Origin: Pseudomonas kairouanensis
Lineage (GTDB): Bacteria > Pseudomonadota > Gammaproteobacteria > Pseudomonadales > Pseudomonadaceae
DNA length: 64,000 nucleotides
NCBI RefSeq assembly: GCF_004682055.1
Contig: NZ_QUZU01000021.1
Location: 36,934-100,933 of the forward strand
Direction: 5' to 3'
Positions 49,765-57,887 of the stretch are shown here, piece after piece. Every line of letters begins with the position of its first letter. Position 1 is the first letter of the stretch. Both the position numbers and the translations under genes were made by a program. A model generated the notes under the pieces. That model searched no databases. It was not told where the DNA came from and was given only the letters and a program-made list of their open reading frames with translations.

Positions 49765-50357
49765 TGAACCTTACCCAACTCGTACTGGCCAGCCATAACG
49801 CCGGCAAACTCAAAGAACTGCAGGCGATGCTCGGCAACGCCGTGCAACTGCGCTCCATCGGCGAGTTCAGCCAGGTGGAGCCGGAAGAGACCGGCCTGTC
49901 GTTCGTCGAAAACGCCATTCTCAAGGCGCGCAACGCAGCACGTATCTCGGGCCTGCCGGCGCTGGCGGACGACTCGGGCCTGGCGGTGGATTATCTGGGC
50001 GGTGCTCCTGGCATCTATTCGGCCCGTTATGCCGACGGCAAGGGCGATGCGGCCAACAACGCCAAGCTGCTCGAAGCCCTCAAGGACGTGCCCGATTCAG
50101 AACGCGGCGCGCAGTTCGTTTGCGTGCTGGCCCTGGTGCGCCACGCCGACGACCCGCTGCCCATCCTGTGCGAAGGCCTGTGGCACGGGCGCATCCTGCA
50201 TGCGGCCAGCGGCGAACATGGCTTTGGCTACGACCCGCTGTTCTGGGTGCCGGAGCGCAATGTCTCCAGCGCCGAGCTGAGCCCGGCCGACAAGAACCAG
50301 ATCAGCCACCGCGCCCGCGCAATGGATTTGCTGCGCCAACGCTTGAGCCTGAAATGA
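49761..50357 (+). CDS. rdgB: XTP/dITP diphosphatase RdgB
   Basis: A Ham1-type house-cleaning pyrophosphatase of 198 residues that removes dITP and XTP from nucleotide pools. LVLASHNAGKLKELQAM is the substrate loop, FVENAILKAR the helix carrying the acid, and ALADDSGLAVDYLGGAPGIYSARYA the catalytic Asp motif. Two adjacent ATGs (49761 and 49764) overlap the previous stop. It overlaps hemW by 4 bases. Confidence 0.96.
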   Translation: MMNLTQLVLASHNAGKLKELQAMLGNAVQLRSIGEFSQVEPEETGLSFVENAILKARNAARISGLPALADDSGLAVDYLGGAPGIYSARYADGKGDAANNAKLLEALKDVPDSERGAQFVCVLALVRHADDPLPILCEGLWHGRILHAASGEHGFGYDPLFWVPERNVSSAELSPADKNQISHRARAMDLLRQRLSLK

Positions 50358-51556
50358 CCCAAAACACCTCTGCGCAGCCGCTGATCCACGGCGGCGCGCA
50401 AACGCCACGGGCGGCGCTGCCGTTGCTGCCGCCCCTGGCGCTGTACATCCACATCCCGTGGTGTGTGCGCAAATGCCCGTATTGCGACTTCAACTCCCAC
50501 ACCGCCAGCAAGGTGCTGCCGGAAGAAGAGTATGTGGACGCCCTGCTGGCCGACCTCGATCAAGACCTGCACGCTGTCTACGGCCGTGAACTGAGCTCGA
50601 TCTTTTTCGGTGGTGGTACGCCGAGCCTGTTCAGCGCCGCTGCGCTGGGCCGCTTGCTCAAGGGCGTGGAAGCACGTATCCCGTTTGCCAGCGATATCGA
50701 GATCACCCTGGAAGCCAACCCCGGCACCTTCGAGCAAGAAAAGTTCGTGGCGTACCGCAAGCTGGGGATCAATCGCCTGTCCATCGGCATCCAGAGTTTC
50801 CAGCAGGAAAAACTTGAAGCCCTGGGGCGTATCCACAACGGCGATGAAGCCGTGCGTGCGGCCGGCATGGCGCGTCAGGCCGGGTTCGATAATTTCAACC
50901 TGGATCTGATGCATGGTTTACCCAACCAGTCGTTGGACGATGCCCTGGGCGACCTGCGCCAAGCTATCGCACTCAAACCCACGCACTTGTCCTGGTACCA
51001 ACTGACCCTGGAACCCAACACCGTGTTCTGGAACCAGCCGCCTGCGCTGCCAGAAGACGACACCCTGTGGGACATCCAGGAAGCCGGCCAGGCACTGCTG
51101 GCCGAACACGGTTACGCGCAGTACGAAGTGTCGGCCTATGCCCAACCCGGCCGCCCGGCGCGGCATAACCTGAATTACTGGAGCTTTGGCGACTTTATCG
51201 GTATTGGCGCCGGTGCCCACGGCAAGCTCAGCCACCCGGACGGGCGTATCGTGCGCACCTGGAAGACCCGCGCGCCGAAGGACTACCTCAACCCAGCCAA
51301 AAGCTTCCAGGCCGGTGCGAAAGAACTGACCAACGAGGAACTCCCATTCGAGTTCCTGATGAACGCGTTGCGCCTTACCGAGGGCGTTGAGGCCAAGCTG
51401 TACGCCGAACGCACCGGCCTCGACCTGGCAAGCCTGGACGAAGGCCGTAAGGACGCAGAACAAAGTGGCTTAATGCAGGTCGAACCGTCACGCCTGGCGG
51501 CGACCGACCGTGGGCAACTCTTTCTCAATGACCTGTTGCAGAAGTTTTTGAGCTGA
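50354..51556 (+). CDS. hemW: Radical SAM haem chaperone HemW
   Basis: A 400-residue radical SAM protein once called an oxygen-independent coproporphyrinogen oxidase. From ATG 50354 the iron-sulphur cysteines are Cys37, Cys41 and Cys44 in WCVRKCPYCDF. The sequence lacks the N-terminal extension of true HemN. FFGGGTPSLFS, EITLEANPGTF and RLSIGIQSF follow, and a C-terminal HemW domain is present. HemW delivers haem to respiratory proteins. The start overlaps the rdgB stop (ATGA). Confidence 0.94.
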   Translation: MTQNTSAQPLIHGGAQTPRAALPLLPPLALYIHIPWCVRKCPYCDFNSHTASKVLPEEEYVDALLADLDQDLHAVYGRELSSIFFGGGTPSLFSAAALGRLLKGVEARIPFASDIEITLEANPGTFEQEKFVAYRKLGINRLSIGIQSFQQEKLEALGRIHNGDEAVRAAGMARQAGFDNFNLDLMHGLPNQSLDDALGDLRQAIALKPTHLSWYQLTLEPNTVFWNQPPALPEDDTLWDIQEAGQALLAEHGYAQYEVSAYAQPGRPARHNLNYWSFGDFIGIGAGAHGKLSHPDGRIVRTWKTRAPKDYLNPAKSFQAGAKELTNEELPFEFLMNALRLTEGVEAKLYAERTGLDLASLDEGRKDAEQSGLMQVEPSRLAATDRGQLFLNDLLQKFLS

Positions 51557-51574
51557 TCGCTCTAAGGAAATCGA

Positions 51575-51898
51575 ATGGATTTGGTACTCGACCTGCTCGC
51601 CACCGTATCCCGCTGGAGCCGCAGCAACCTGTCGGAAATCTCCCTGGCCCTGGTGGGCTGTTTGCTGGTGCTGTTTGGCGCCGATATCAAGGGCTGGGTC
51701 GAAGCCCGCCTGGGCAGCATTGCCGGGGCGCTGCGGGTGCCACTGATGGCGTTGGTGTGCATGATCGGCAGCGGTGCCGCGTTGATCTATGCCACGCCGT
51801 GGATTGTGCGAGGGTTGAGCCAGTTCAATAACTACAGCCTGGCGCCGGTGTTGGTGGTGGTGCTGGTACTGATTGGCGTAGTCGCAGACCGCCGCTGA
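51575..51898 (+). CDS. DUF3392 small membrane protein
   Basis: A 107-residue protein with three hydrophobic segments (ISLALVGCLLVLFGA, VPLMALVCMIGSGAALIYATPWIV, LAPVLVVVLVLIGVVADRR), matching DUF3392, whose function is unknown. It follows hemW by 18 bases as in P. aeruginosa and closes the run from yggS. It converges on trmB with a REP pair between. Confidence 0.88.
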   Translation: MDLVLDLLATVSRWSRSNLSEISLALVGCLLVLFGADIKGWVEARLGSIAGALRVPLMALVCMIGSGAALIYATPWIVRGLSQFNNYSLAPVLVVVLVLIGVVADRR

Positions 51899-51917
51899 TG
51901 CCAGAACAACATAGATC

Positions 51918-52012
51918 AAATGTGGGAGGGGGCTTGCTCCCGATTGCAGTGTGTCAGCAAACAAATGTTTAACTGACCCGCCGCTATCGGGAGCAAGCCC
52001 CCTCCCACATTT
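51918..52012. repeat. REP pair, family B, at the DUF3392/trmB convergent junction
   Basis: A standard family B pair with GCAGTGTGTCAGC and AACTGACCCGCCGC inner arms, occupying most of the 139-base gap. Confidence 0.92.
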
Positions 52013-52037
52013 GATTGCATTTCAAGCCAGTGGCGGG

Positions 52038-52763
52038 TTAAGCCAGCTTCTCGAACTTCAAATCCCACACACCATGCCCGAGTCGCTCACCGCGACGTTC
52101 GAACTTGGTGATCGGCCGCTCAGCCGGGCGCGGCACGCATTTGCCGTCTTCGGCGATGTTGCGATAGCCAGGGGCGACGTTCATCACTTCCAGCATGTAT
52201 TCGGCATACGGTTCCCAGTCAGTGGCCATGTGCAGAATGCCGCCCACTTTCAGCTTGCTGCGTACCAGCTCTGCGAAGGAAGCCTGGACGATGCGGCGCT
52301 TGTGGTGACGGGCTTTGTGCCATGGGTCCGGGAAGAACAGCATCAGGCGGTCGAGGCTGTTGTCGGCGATGCAGCGGTTGAGCACTTCGATCGCGTCGCA
52401 GTCATACACTCGCAGGTTGGTCAGGCCTTGGGTCAGCACGCCATTGAGCAGCGCGCCCACGCCAGGGCGGTGAACTTCAACGCCGATAAAGTCCTGCTCT
52501 GGCGCGGCAGCGGCCATTTCCAGCAGGGAGTGGCCCATGCCAAAGCCGATCTCCAGGGAGCGCGGTGCCGAGCGGCCGAACACCTGGTCGTAGTCCACCG
52601 GCGCATCGGCCAGGGGCAACACGAACAGCGGCGTACCTTGTTCCAGGCCTTTTTGCTGGCCTTCGGTCATGCGACCGGCGCGCATCACAAAACTCTTGAT
52701 GCGGCGGTGCTTGGACTCGTCGCCTTCTTCCAGGGTGCTAGGCGTTTCGTTTGATTCAGTCAT
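52038..52763 (-). CDS. trmB: tRNA (guanine46-N7)-methyltransferase
   Basis: TrmB makes m7G46 in the variable loop of tRNA. The 241-residue product starts at ATG 52763; a TTG one codon earlier is not preferred. An N-terminal basic stretch is followed by RSLEIGFGMGHSLLEMA (SAM motif I), FIGVEVHRPGVG and the catalytic segment LMLFFPDPWHKARHHKRR. It follows thiG by 9 bases on the minus strand, the same order as in P. aeruginosa. Confidence 0.96.
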   Translation of the reverse strand: MTESNETPSTLEEGDESKHRRIKSFVMRAGRMTEGQQKGLEQGTPLFVLPLADAPVDYDQVFGRSAPRSLEIGFGMGHSLLEMAAAAPEQDFIGVEVHRPGVGALLNGVLTQGLTNLRVYDCDAIEVLNRCIADNSLDRLMLFFPDPWHKARHHKRRIVQASFAELVRSKLKVGGILHMATDWEPYAEYMLEVMNVAPGYRNIAEDGKCVPRPAERPITKFERRGERLGHGVWDLKFEKLA

Positions 52764-52772
52764 CAATGGCTC

Positions 52773-53567
52773 TTACTTGATCAGACCATCCAGCGGCGAG
52801 GAGGCGCTGGCGTAGAGTTTTTTCGGCATGCGCCCGGCGAGGTAGGCCAAACGGCCCGCGACGATGGCGTGGTTCATGGCTTCGGCCATCATGATTGGTT
52901 GCTGGGCATGGGCGATGGCCGAGTTCATCAGCACCGCATCGCAGCCCAGCTCCATGGCGATGGTTGCGTCGGAGGCCGTGCCCACGCCCGCATCCACCAG
53001 CACCGGGATCTTGGCTTCTTCGAGGATGATCTGCAGGTTGTACGGGTTGCAGATACCCAGGCCCGAACCGATCAGACCGGCCAGCGGCATCACGGCGATG
53101 CAGCCGATCTCGGCCAGTTGGCGGGCGATGATCGGGTCATCGCTGGTGTAGACCATCACGTCAAAGCCTTCCTTGACCAAGGTTTCTGCGGCCTTGAGGG
53201 TTTCGATCACGTTGGGGAACAGGGTTTTCTGGTCGGCCAGCACTTCGAGCTTCACCAGGTTGTGACCGTCGAGCAGCTCACGGGCCAGGCGGCAGGTGCG
53301 CACGGCTTCAATGGCGTCGTAGCAACCGGCGGTGTTGGGCAGGAAGGTGTAGCGATCCGGCGACAGCACTTCGAGCAGGTTCGGCTCGCCTTCGATCTGG
53401 CCCAGGTTGGTGCGGCGCACGGCGAAGGTGACGATCTCGGCGCCCGAGGCCTCGATGGCCAGGCGGGTTTCTTCCATGTCGCGGTACTTGCCGGTGCCGA
53501 CCAGCAGACGGGACTGGTAGGTACGACCGGCCAGGACGAAGGGCTTGTCGCTACGAACGATGCTCAT
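52773..53567 (-). CDS. thiG: Thiazole synthase ThiG
   Basis: ThiG builds the thiamine thiazole from deoxyxylulose phosphate, dehydroglycine and ThiS thiocarboxylate. The 264-residue barrel shows YQSRLLVGTGKYRD, LPNTAGCYDAIEAVRTCRLARE and the Schiff-base lysine in LVKLEVLADQKTLFPN. PVLVDAGVGTASDATIAMELGCDAVLMNSAIA is the phosphate site. It follows thiS by 52 bases. No TPP riboswitch is visible upstream. Confidence 0.97.
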   Translation of the reverse strand: MSIVRSDKPFVLAGRTYQSRLLVGTGKYRDMEETRLAIEASGAEIVTFAVRRTNLGQIEGEPNLLEVLSPDRYTFLPNTAGCYDAIEAVRTCRLARELLDGHNLVKLEVLADQKTLFPNVIETLKAAETLVKEGFDVMVYTSDDPIIARQLAEIGCIAVMPLAGLIGSGLGICNPYNLQIILEEAKIPVLVDAGVGTASDATIAMELGCDAVLMNSAIAHAQQPIMMAEAMNHAIVAGRLAYLAGRMPKKLYASASSPLDGLIK

Positions 53568-53619
53568 GGGAAATCCTCGAAATGGGGTGAGGTTCTGCAG
53601 AATTCAGGAAGCTGCGCGA

Positions 53620-53820
53620 CTAGCCGCCGCCAATGGCGTGGACCACTTCGACCTGGTCACCTTCGGTGAGCGCGGTTTCGGCGTGCAGGCTACGCGGGAC
53701 GATATCCAGGTTGAGTTCCACTGCGACGCGGCGCCCGGTCAAGTCCAGACGGGTCAGCAGGGCCGCAACGGTTTCACCGTCGGGCAGTTCAAAGGATTCG
53801 CCGTTCAACTGAATGCGCAT
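53620..53820 (-). CDS. thiS: Sulphur carrier protein ThiS
   Basis: A 66-residue ubiquitin-fold sulphur carrier from ATG 53820. The C-terminus ends VVHAIGGG; the Gly-Gly end is adenylated and thiolated before giving sulphur to ThiG. The N-terminus MRIQLNGESFELPDGETVAALL is typical. It lies directly before thiG. Confidence 0.95.
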   Translation of the reverse strand: MRIQLNGESFELPDGETVAALLTRLDLTGRRVAVELNLDIVPRSLHAETALTEGDQVEVVHAIGGG

Positions 53821-53891
53821 GCCACGGGCCGCCATCGTTTTTAGGGGTCGGCATTCTAGCCCGATCCCGGTTGCTGACCCAAGTCCCTCGG

Positions 53892-54269
53892 TCAGATCAC
53901 CTGCAAGCGCCACGCCGCCAACCCCAGGAAGAACCAGCCCAGCAGGAACGCCAACCCGCCAAACGGCGTGATGATGCCCAGCTTGCTGATGCCGGTCATG
54001 GTCAGCACATACAGGCTGCCGGAGAACAACAGGATACCGACGACAAAAGAGATGCCAGCCCATGTGACCACACGGCCCGGCAGGTGCGCCGCCAGCAAGG
54101 CCACGCCGAACAAGGCCAGGGCATGCACCAGTTGGTAGGTCACACCGGTGTGGAAAATCGCCAGGTATTCGGCGCTCAGGCGGTTTTTCAGGCCGTGGGC
54201 GGCGAAGGCGCCGAGGGCAACACCGGTGAAGCCGAAAAAGGCAGCCAGCATCAGAAAGCTACGCAGCAT
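53892..54269 (-). CDS. DUF423 family membrane protein
   Basis: A 125-residue inner-membrane protein with four hydrophobic segments. FTGVALGAFAAHGLKNRLSAEYLAIFHTGVTYQLVHALALFGVALLA is the DUF423 (YgdD-like) signature with its conserved AAHGL and YQLVHALAL. Function unknown. It precedes thiS on the minus strand by 71 bases and is divergent from mtgA. Confidence 0.9.
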   Translation of the reverse strand: MLRSFLMLAAFFGFTGVALGAFAAHGLKNRLSAEYLAIFHTGVTYQLVHALALFGVALLAAHLPGRVVTWAGISFVVGILLFSGSLYVLTMTGISKLGIITPFGGLAFLLGWFFLGLAAWRLQVI

Positions 54270-54304
54270 AAGGAACTCCAGTCAGACTCGGGGGGCAGGG
54301 TCTG

Positions 54305-54310
54305 TATAAT
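54305..54310 (+). promoter_or_regulatory. Perfect -10 box before mtgA
   Basis: TATAAT at 54305-54310, 34 bases before the mtgA start. No good -35 is seen at the usual distance because that region is the DUF423 gene's own upstream sequence. Confidence 0.45.
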
Positions 54311-54343
54311 GGCCCGCTCAACGGGTTCGGCCAAGCCATCTCT

Positions 54344-55066
54344 ATGCTGCGTCTCCTCTTCAAACGCTTTCTCAACGTCGTGAAATGGTTTGCCATCGCC
54401 AGTGTGCTGTTGGTGCTGCTGTTTCGTGTCGTCCCGCCGCCTTTCACTGCGCTGATGGTGGAACGCAAGGTCGAATCCTGGTTCGACGGCGAGCCCATTG
54501 ACCTGCAGCGCACGTGGGTGCCGTGGGACGAAATCTCCGATGACCTGAAAGTGGCGGTGATGGCCGGTGAAGACCAGCGCTTCCCCCAGCATTGGGGCTT
54601 TGATTTTGGCGCTATCCAGGCGGCAATCCTGCACAACGAGCGCGGTGGTTCGATTCGCGGCGCCAGTACGCTGAGCCAGCAGGTGTCGAAGAACCTGTTC
54701 CTGTGGGCCGGCCGTAGCTATCTGCGCAAAGGGCTGGAGGCCTGGTTTACCGGGCTGATCGAAATACTGTGGCCCAAGCAGCGGATTCTTGAGGTGTACC
54801 TCAACAGCGTGGAATGGGATGAAGGGGTGTTTGGCGCAGAAGCGGCGGCGCGGCATCACTTTGGGGTGAGTGCCAAGGGGCTTTCGCGTCAGCAGGCCAG
54901 TTATTTGGCTGCGGTGTTGCCCAATCCCAGGGTTTGGAGCGCCAGTCATCCAACCGCCTATGTGGCACGGCGCGCTGCGTGGATTCGCCAGCAGATGAGT
55001 CAACTGGGCGGTGATGGCTATCTGGTCGAACTCAACAACACCCGCAAGGCCCCCTGGTCCGACTGA
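54344..55066 (+). CDS. mtgA: Monofunctional peptidoglycan glycosyltransferase MtgA
   Basis: MtgA polymerises lipid II into glycan strands at the inner membrane. The 240-residue product has one N-terminal membrane helix (WFAIASVLLVLLFRVV), then the GT51 motifs: the catalytic Glu in GEDQRFPQHWGFD, GASTLSQQVSKNLFLW, RKGLEAWFTGLIE and RILEVYLNSVEW. No transpeptidase domain follows. It is divergent from the DUF423 gene and convergent with rpoH. Confidence 0.96.
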   Translation: MLRLLFKRFLNVVKWFAIASVLLVLLFRVVPPPFTALMVERKVESWFDGEPIDLQRTWVPWDEISDDLKVAVMAGEDQRFPQHWGFDFGAIQAAILHNERGGSIRGASTLSQQVSKNLFLWAGRSYLRKGLEAWFTGLIEILWPKQRILEVYLNSVEWDEGVFGAEAAARHHFGVSAKGLSRQQASYLAAVLPNPRVWSASHPTAYVARRAAWIRQQMSQLGGDGYLVELNNTRKAPWSD

Positions 55067-55080
55067 CACAACACAGAAAA

Positions 55081-55188
55081 AATGTGGGAGGGGCGGTGCG
55101 ACGATTCGACTTGCTCCCGATAGCGGTGGACCAGTCACTTTCATGCTGACCGAAACTCTGCTATCGGGAGCAAGCCCCCTCCCACATT
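55081..55188. repeat. REP pair, family B, with the 16-base insert in the left arm
   Basis: The left arm reads GTGGGAGGGG, then CGGTGCGACGATTCGA, then CTTGCTCCCGAT; the right arm is standard family B. The insert is identical to that at 25219 although the flanks belong to another family. Convergent mtgA/rpoH junction. Confidence 0.9.
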
Positions 55189-55212
55189 TTTGACCCAGTG
55201 TTGCCAGCTGGG

Positions 55213-56067
55213 TTAGGCCGCGATCGACAGTTTCAGCTTGTTCATCGCGCTTTTCTCAAGCTGACGAATCCGCTCGGCCGACACGTTGTACTTCTGCGCC
55301 AGGTCGTGCAGCGTGGCTTTGTCTTCCGCCAGCCAGCGCTGGTAGAGGATGTCACGGCTGCGGTCGTCCAGCACTTCCAGCGCTTCATGCAGGTTGTGGT
55401 TGGAGTTGTCGCTCCAGTCCGCATCCTCCAGTTGACGCGCCGGGTCGTACCGGTGGTCTTCCAGGTAGTTGGCCGGCGATTGGAAGGCGCTGTCGTCGTC
55501 CGCTTCGGCGGCCGGGTCGAAGGCCATGTCATGACCGGTCAGGCGGCTTTCCATTTCGCGCACTTCACGGGGCTCCACGCCGAGGCTTTCGGCCACGCGG
55601 TGGACTTCCTCGTTGTTCAGCCACGCCAGGCGTTTTTTCTGGCTGCGCAGGTTGAAGAACAGCTTGCGCTGGGCCTTGGTGGTCGCCACTTTCACGATGC
55701 GCCAGTTGCGCAGGATGAACTCGTGGATTTCCGCCTTGATCCAGTGCACCGCAAACGACACAAGACGCACACCCATCTCAGGGTTGAAGCGTTTCACAGC
55801 CTTCATCAGGCCGACGTTGCCTTCCTGGATCAGGTCAGCCTGCGCCAGGCCGTAGCCGCTATAGCTACGGGCGATATGTACAACAAAACGCAGGTGGGCG
55901 AGCACCATCTGCCGAGCCGCCCCCAAATCCTGCTCATAATAGAGACTCTCGGCCAGTTCACGCTCCTGCTCGGGCGTCAGCAATGGAATGCTGTTGACCG
56001 TGTGCACATACGCCTCCAGGTTTGCACCTGGGACCAGAGCATAAGCAGGTTGCAAAGAAGTGGTCAT
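55213..56067 (-). CDS. rpoH: Heat-shock sigma factor RpoH (sigma-32)
   Basis: A 284-residue sigma factor for heat-shock promoters. Region 2 has RFVVHIARSYSGYGLAQADLIQEGNVGLMKAVKRFNPEMGVRLVSFAVHWIKAEIHEFI. The RpoH box QRKLFFNLR spans residues 133-141, which sets it apart from other sigma-70 proteins and is involved in FtsH/chaperone control. Region 4 ends DLAQKYNVSAERIRQLEKSAMNKLK. The start at 56067 follows GGAGG. It follows ftsX by 126 bases, as in other gammaproteobacteria. Confidence 0.97.
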   Translation of the reverse strand: MTTSLQPAYALVPGANLEAYVHTVNSIPLLTPEQERELAESLYYEQDLGAARQMVLAHLRFVVHIARSYSGYGLAQADLIQEGNVGLMKAVKRFNPEMGVRLVSFAVHWIKAEIHEFILRNWRIVKVATTKAQRKLFFNLRSQKKRLAWLNNEEVHRVAESLGVEPREVREMESRLTGHDMAFDPAAEADDDSAFQSPANYLEDHRYDPARQLEDADWSDNSNHNLHEALEVLDDRSRDILYQRWLAEDKATLHDLAQKYNVSAERIRQLEKSAMNKLKLSIAA

Positions 56068-56193
56068 ACGAAACCTCCGACTTACATAACTCGTGCAGTT
56101 CAGCACTGCGAAAATTGACCGGAAACCGTAGGACAAGTTCCCTAAACCACTGATACGGTCAATACAAACGAAACCACATTAATCTGACATTAA

Positions 56194-57219
56194 CTACTTC
56201 GGTGCCAACTCACGTAAATGACGAGCGACCGCAATCCACGCACCGATATACCCCAACAATACCGCGCCAAGCAAGAGACTCAGACCATCGGCTACCGGCA
56301 CGCCCGCCAGGGCGAAATCACTGCCGTACAACCCGGCCAGCCCGATTACCGCGTCGTTCAGCCAGTCCAGGCCAAACGCCAGCACGCCCCAGGACAAAAT
56401 CCCGGCACCAAAGCCATAAAGCGCGCCCATGTACAGAAAAGGACGACGCACATAGCTGTCTGTGCCGCCGACCAGTTTAATCACTTCTATCTCGGTGCGA
56501 CGGTTTTCAATATGAAGACGAATGGTATTACCTATCACCAAAAGTAATGCAGACACCAACAGCACCGTCAAACCGAACACAAAGCGATCACCCAGCTTGA
56601 GGATCGCCGCCAGGCGCTCTACCCAGACTAGATCAAGCTGCGCCTGTTGCACCTTGGGCATCTCTGCGAGTTTTTGTCGCAGCGCTTCCAGGGCAGGCTT
56701 GTCGACTTCATTGGGCGTCACCAGCACCACGCCCGGCAGCGGGTTCTGCGGCAGCTCCTTGAGCGCCTCGCCCAGGCCGGATTGTTGCTGGAACTCTTCC
56801 AGGGCCTGGTCGCGGCTGATGTACTCGGCATCGGCCACTCCCGGCAGGTTCTTGATGTCATCGCGCAGGGACTCACCGTCCTTGGCGCTGGCATCAATGT
56901 TCAGGTACAGGGAAATCTGCGCCGCACGCTGCCAGGAGCCGCCCAGGCGTTCCACATTATTGAGCAGCAGCGACAAGCCCATGGGCAGGCTCAAGGCCAC
57001 GGCCATGACCAGACAGGTGAAAAAGCTGCCAATCGGCTGTTTGCCCAGGCGACGCAGGCTGTCCAGCAGGCTGGCGCGGTGGCTTTCGATCCAGGCGCGC
57101 AGCAAGGTGCTGAAGTCCGGGCCATCATCGTCATGATCGTGCTTTTTCTTCGGCGGTTGCGGGTCGGCGGCTTTGGGCGCCACGCGTTCAGAGACTTTAG
57201 GGCTGCGTGTGGCACTCAT
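56194..57219 (-). CDS. ftsX: Cell-division membrane protein FtsX
   Basis: FtsX with FtsE forms an ABC-like complex that switches on septal murein hydrolases. The 341-residue product has a cytoplasmic N-terminus with KKKHDHDDDG, a first membrane helix (FTCLVMAVALSLPMGLSLLL), a periplasmic domain with SRDQALEEFQQQSGLGEAL that contacts EnvC-type activators, and three C-terminal helices. The start overlaps the ftsE stop (ATGA), so the two are cotranslated. Confidence 0.96.
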   Translation of the reverse strand: MSATRSPKVSERVAPKAADPQPPKKKHDHDDDGPDFSTLLRAWIESHRASLLDSLRRLGKQPIGSFFTCLVMAVALSLPMGLSLLLNNVERLGGSWQRAAQISLYLNIDASAKDGESLRDDIKNLPGVADAEYISRDQALEEFQQQSGLGEALKELPQNPLPGVVLVTPNEVDKPALEALRQKLAEMPKVQQAQLDLVWVERLAAILKLGDRFVFGLTVLLVSALLLVIGNTIRLHIENRRTEIEVIKLVGGTDSYVRRPFLYMGALYGFGAGILSWGVLAFGLDWLNDAVIGLAGLYGSDFALAGVPVADGLSLLLGAVLLGYIGAWIAVARHLRELAPK

Positions 57220-57887
57220 ACGCCGGCCTCCCCGTCACCAATCAGGCGGCCGCGTTGCAGGGTCAGCATGCGGTGGCGCATGCGTGCGATCAGTGCCAGG
57301 TCGTGGCTGGCGATCAATACGCTGGTACCCAAACGGTTGATGTCTTCGAACACCCCCATGATCTCGGCCGCCAAGCGCGGGTCGAGGTTACCGGTGGGTT
57401 CGTCCGCCAGCAGCAAGGCCGGGCGATGCACAATGGCGCGGGCAATGCCGACGCGCTGTTGCTGGCCGGTGGACAGGTCGCCGGGATACAGATCGGTTTT
57501 ATCCGACAGCGCCACGCGCTCCAGGGCCGAATCCACGCGCTTGACGATCTCGGCCTTGGACAGCCCGAGGATCTGCAACGGCAGGGCAACGTTGTTGAAC
57601 ACAGTACGATCAAACAGCAGCTGGTGATTCTGGAACACCACGCCGATCTGGCGGCGCAGATAGGGAATCTGCGCATTGCTGATGGTGGCCAGGTCCTGGC
57701 CTGCCAACAGCAGTTTGCCGGTGGTGGGGCGCTCCATGGCCAGCAGCAGGCGCAACAGGGTGCTTTTACCTGCGCCAGAATGGCCGGTTACAAACAAGAA
57801 TTCGCCGCGACGCACTCGAAAGCTCAGCTCATGCAAGCCCACATGCCCGTTGGCATAGCGTTTACCGACCTGTTCGAATCGAATCAT
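57216..57887 (-). CDS. ftsE: Cell-division ATP-binding protein FtsE
   Basis: The ATPase of FtsEX, 223 residues. Walker A GHSGAGKST, Q-loop VFQNHQLL, ABC signature LSTGQQQRVGIARA and Walker B ALLLADEPTGNLD are intact, and the switch His lies in LIASHDLAL. The gene overlaps both ftsY (4 bases) and ftsX (4 bases) and is the middle of the ftsY-ftsE-ftsX-rpoH block. Confidence 0.97.
   Translation of the reverse strand: MIRFEQVGKRYANGHVGLHELSFRVRRGEFLFVTGHSGAGKSTLLRLLLAMERPTTGKLLLAGQDLATISNAQIPYLRRQIGVVFQNHQLLFDRTVFNNVALPLQILGLSKAEIVKRVDSALERVALSDKTDLYPGDLSTGQQQRVGIARAIVHRPALLLADEPTGNLDPRLAAEIMGVFEDINRLGTSVLIASHDLALIARMRHRMLTLQRGRLIGDGEAGV

Noticed and set aside
53821..53891. TPP riboswitch before thiS
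   Set aside because: The 71-base gap lacks the conserved thi-box CTGAGA and is too short for the aptamer.
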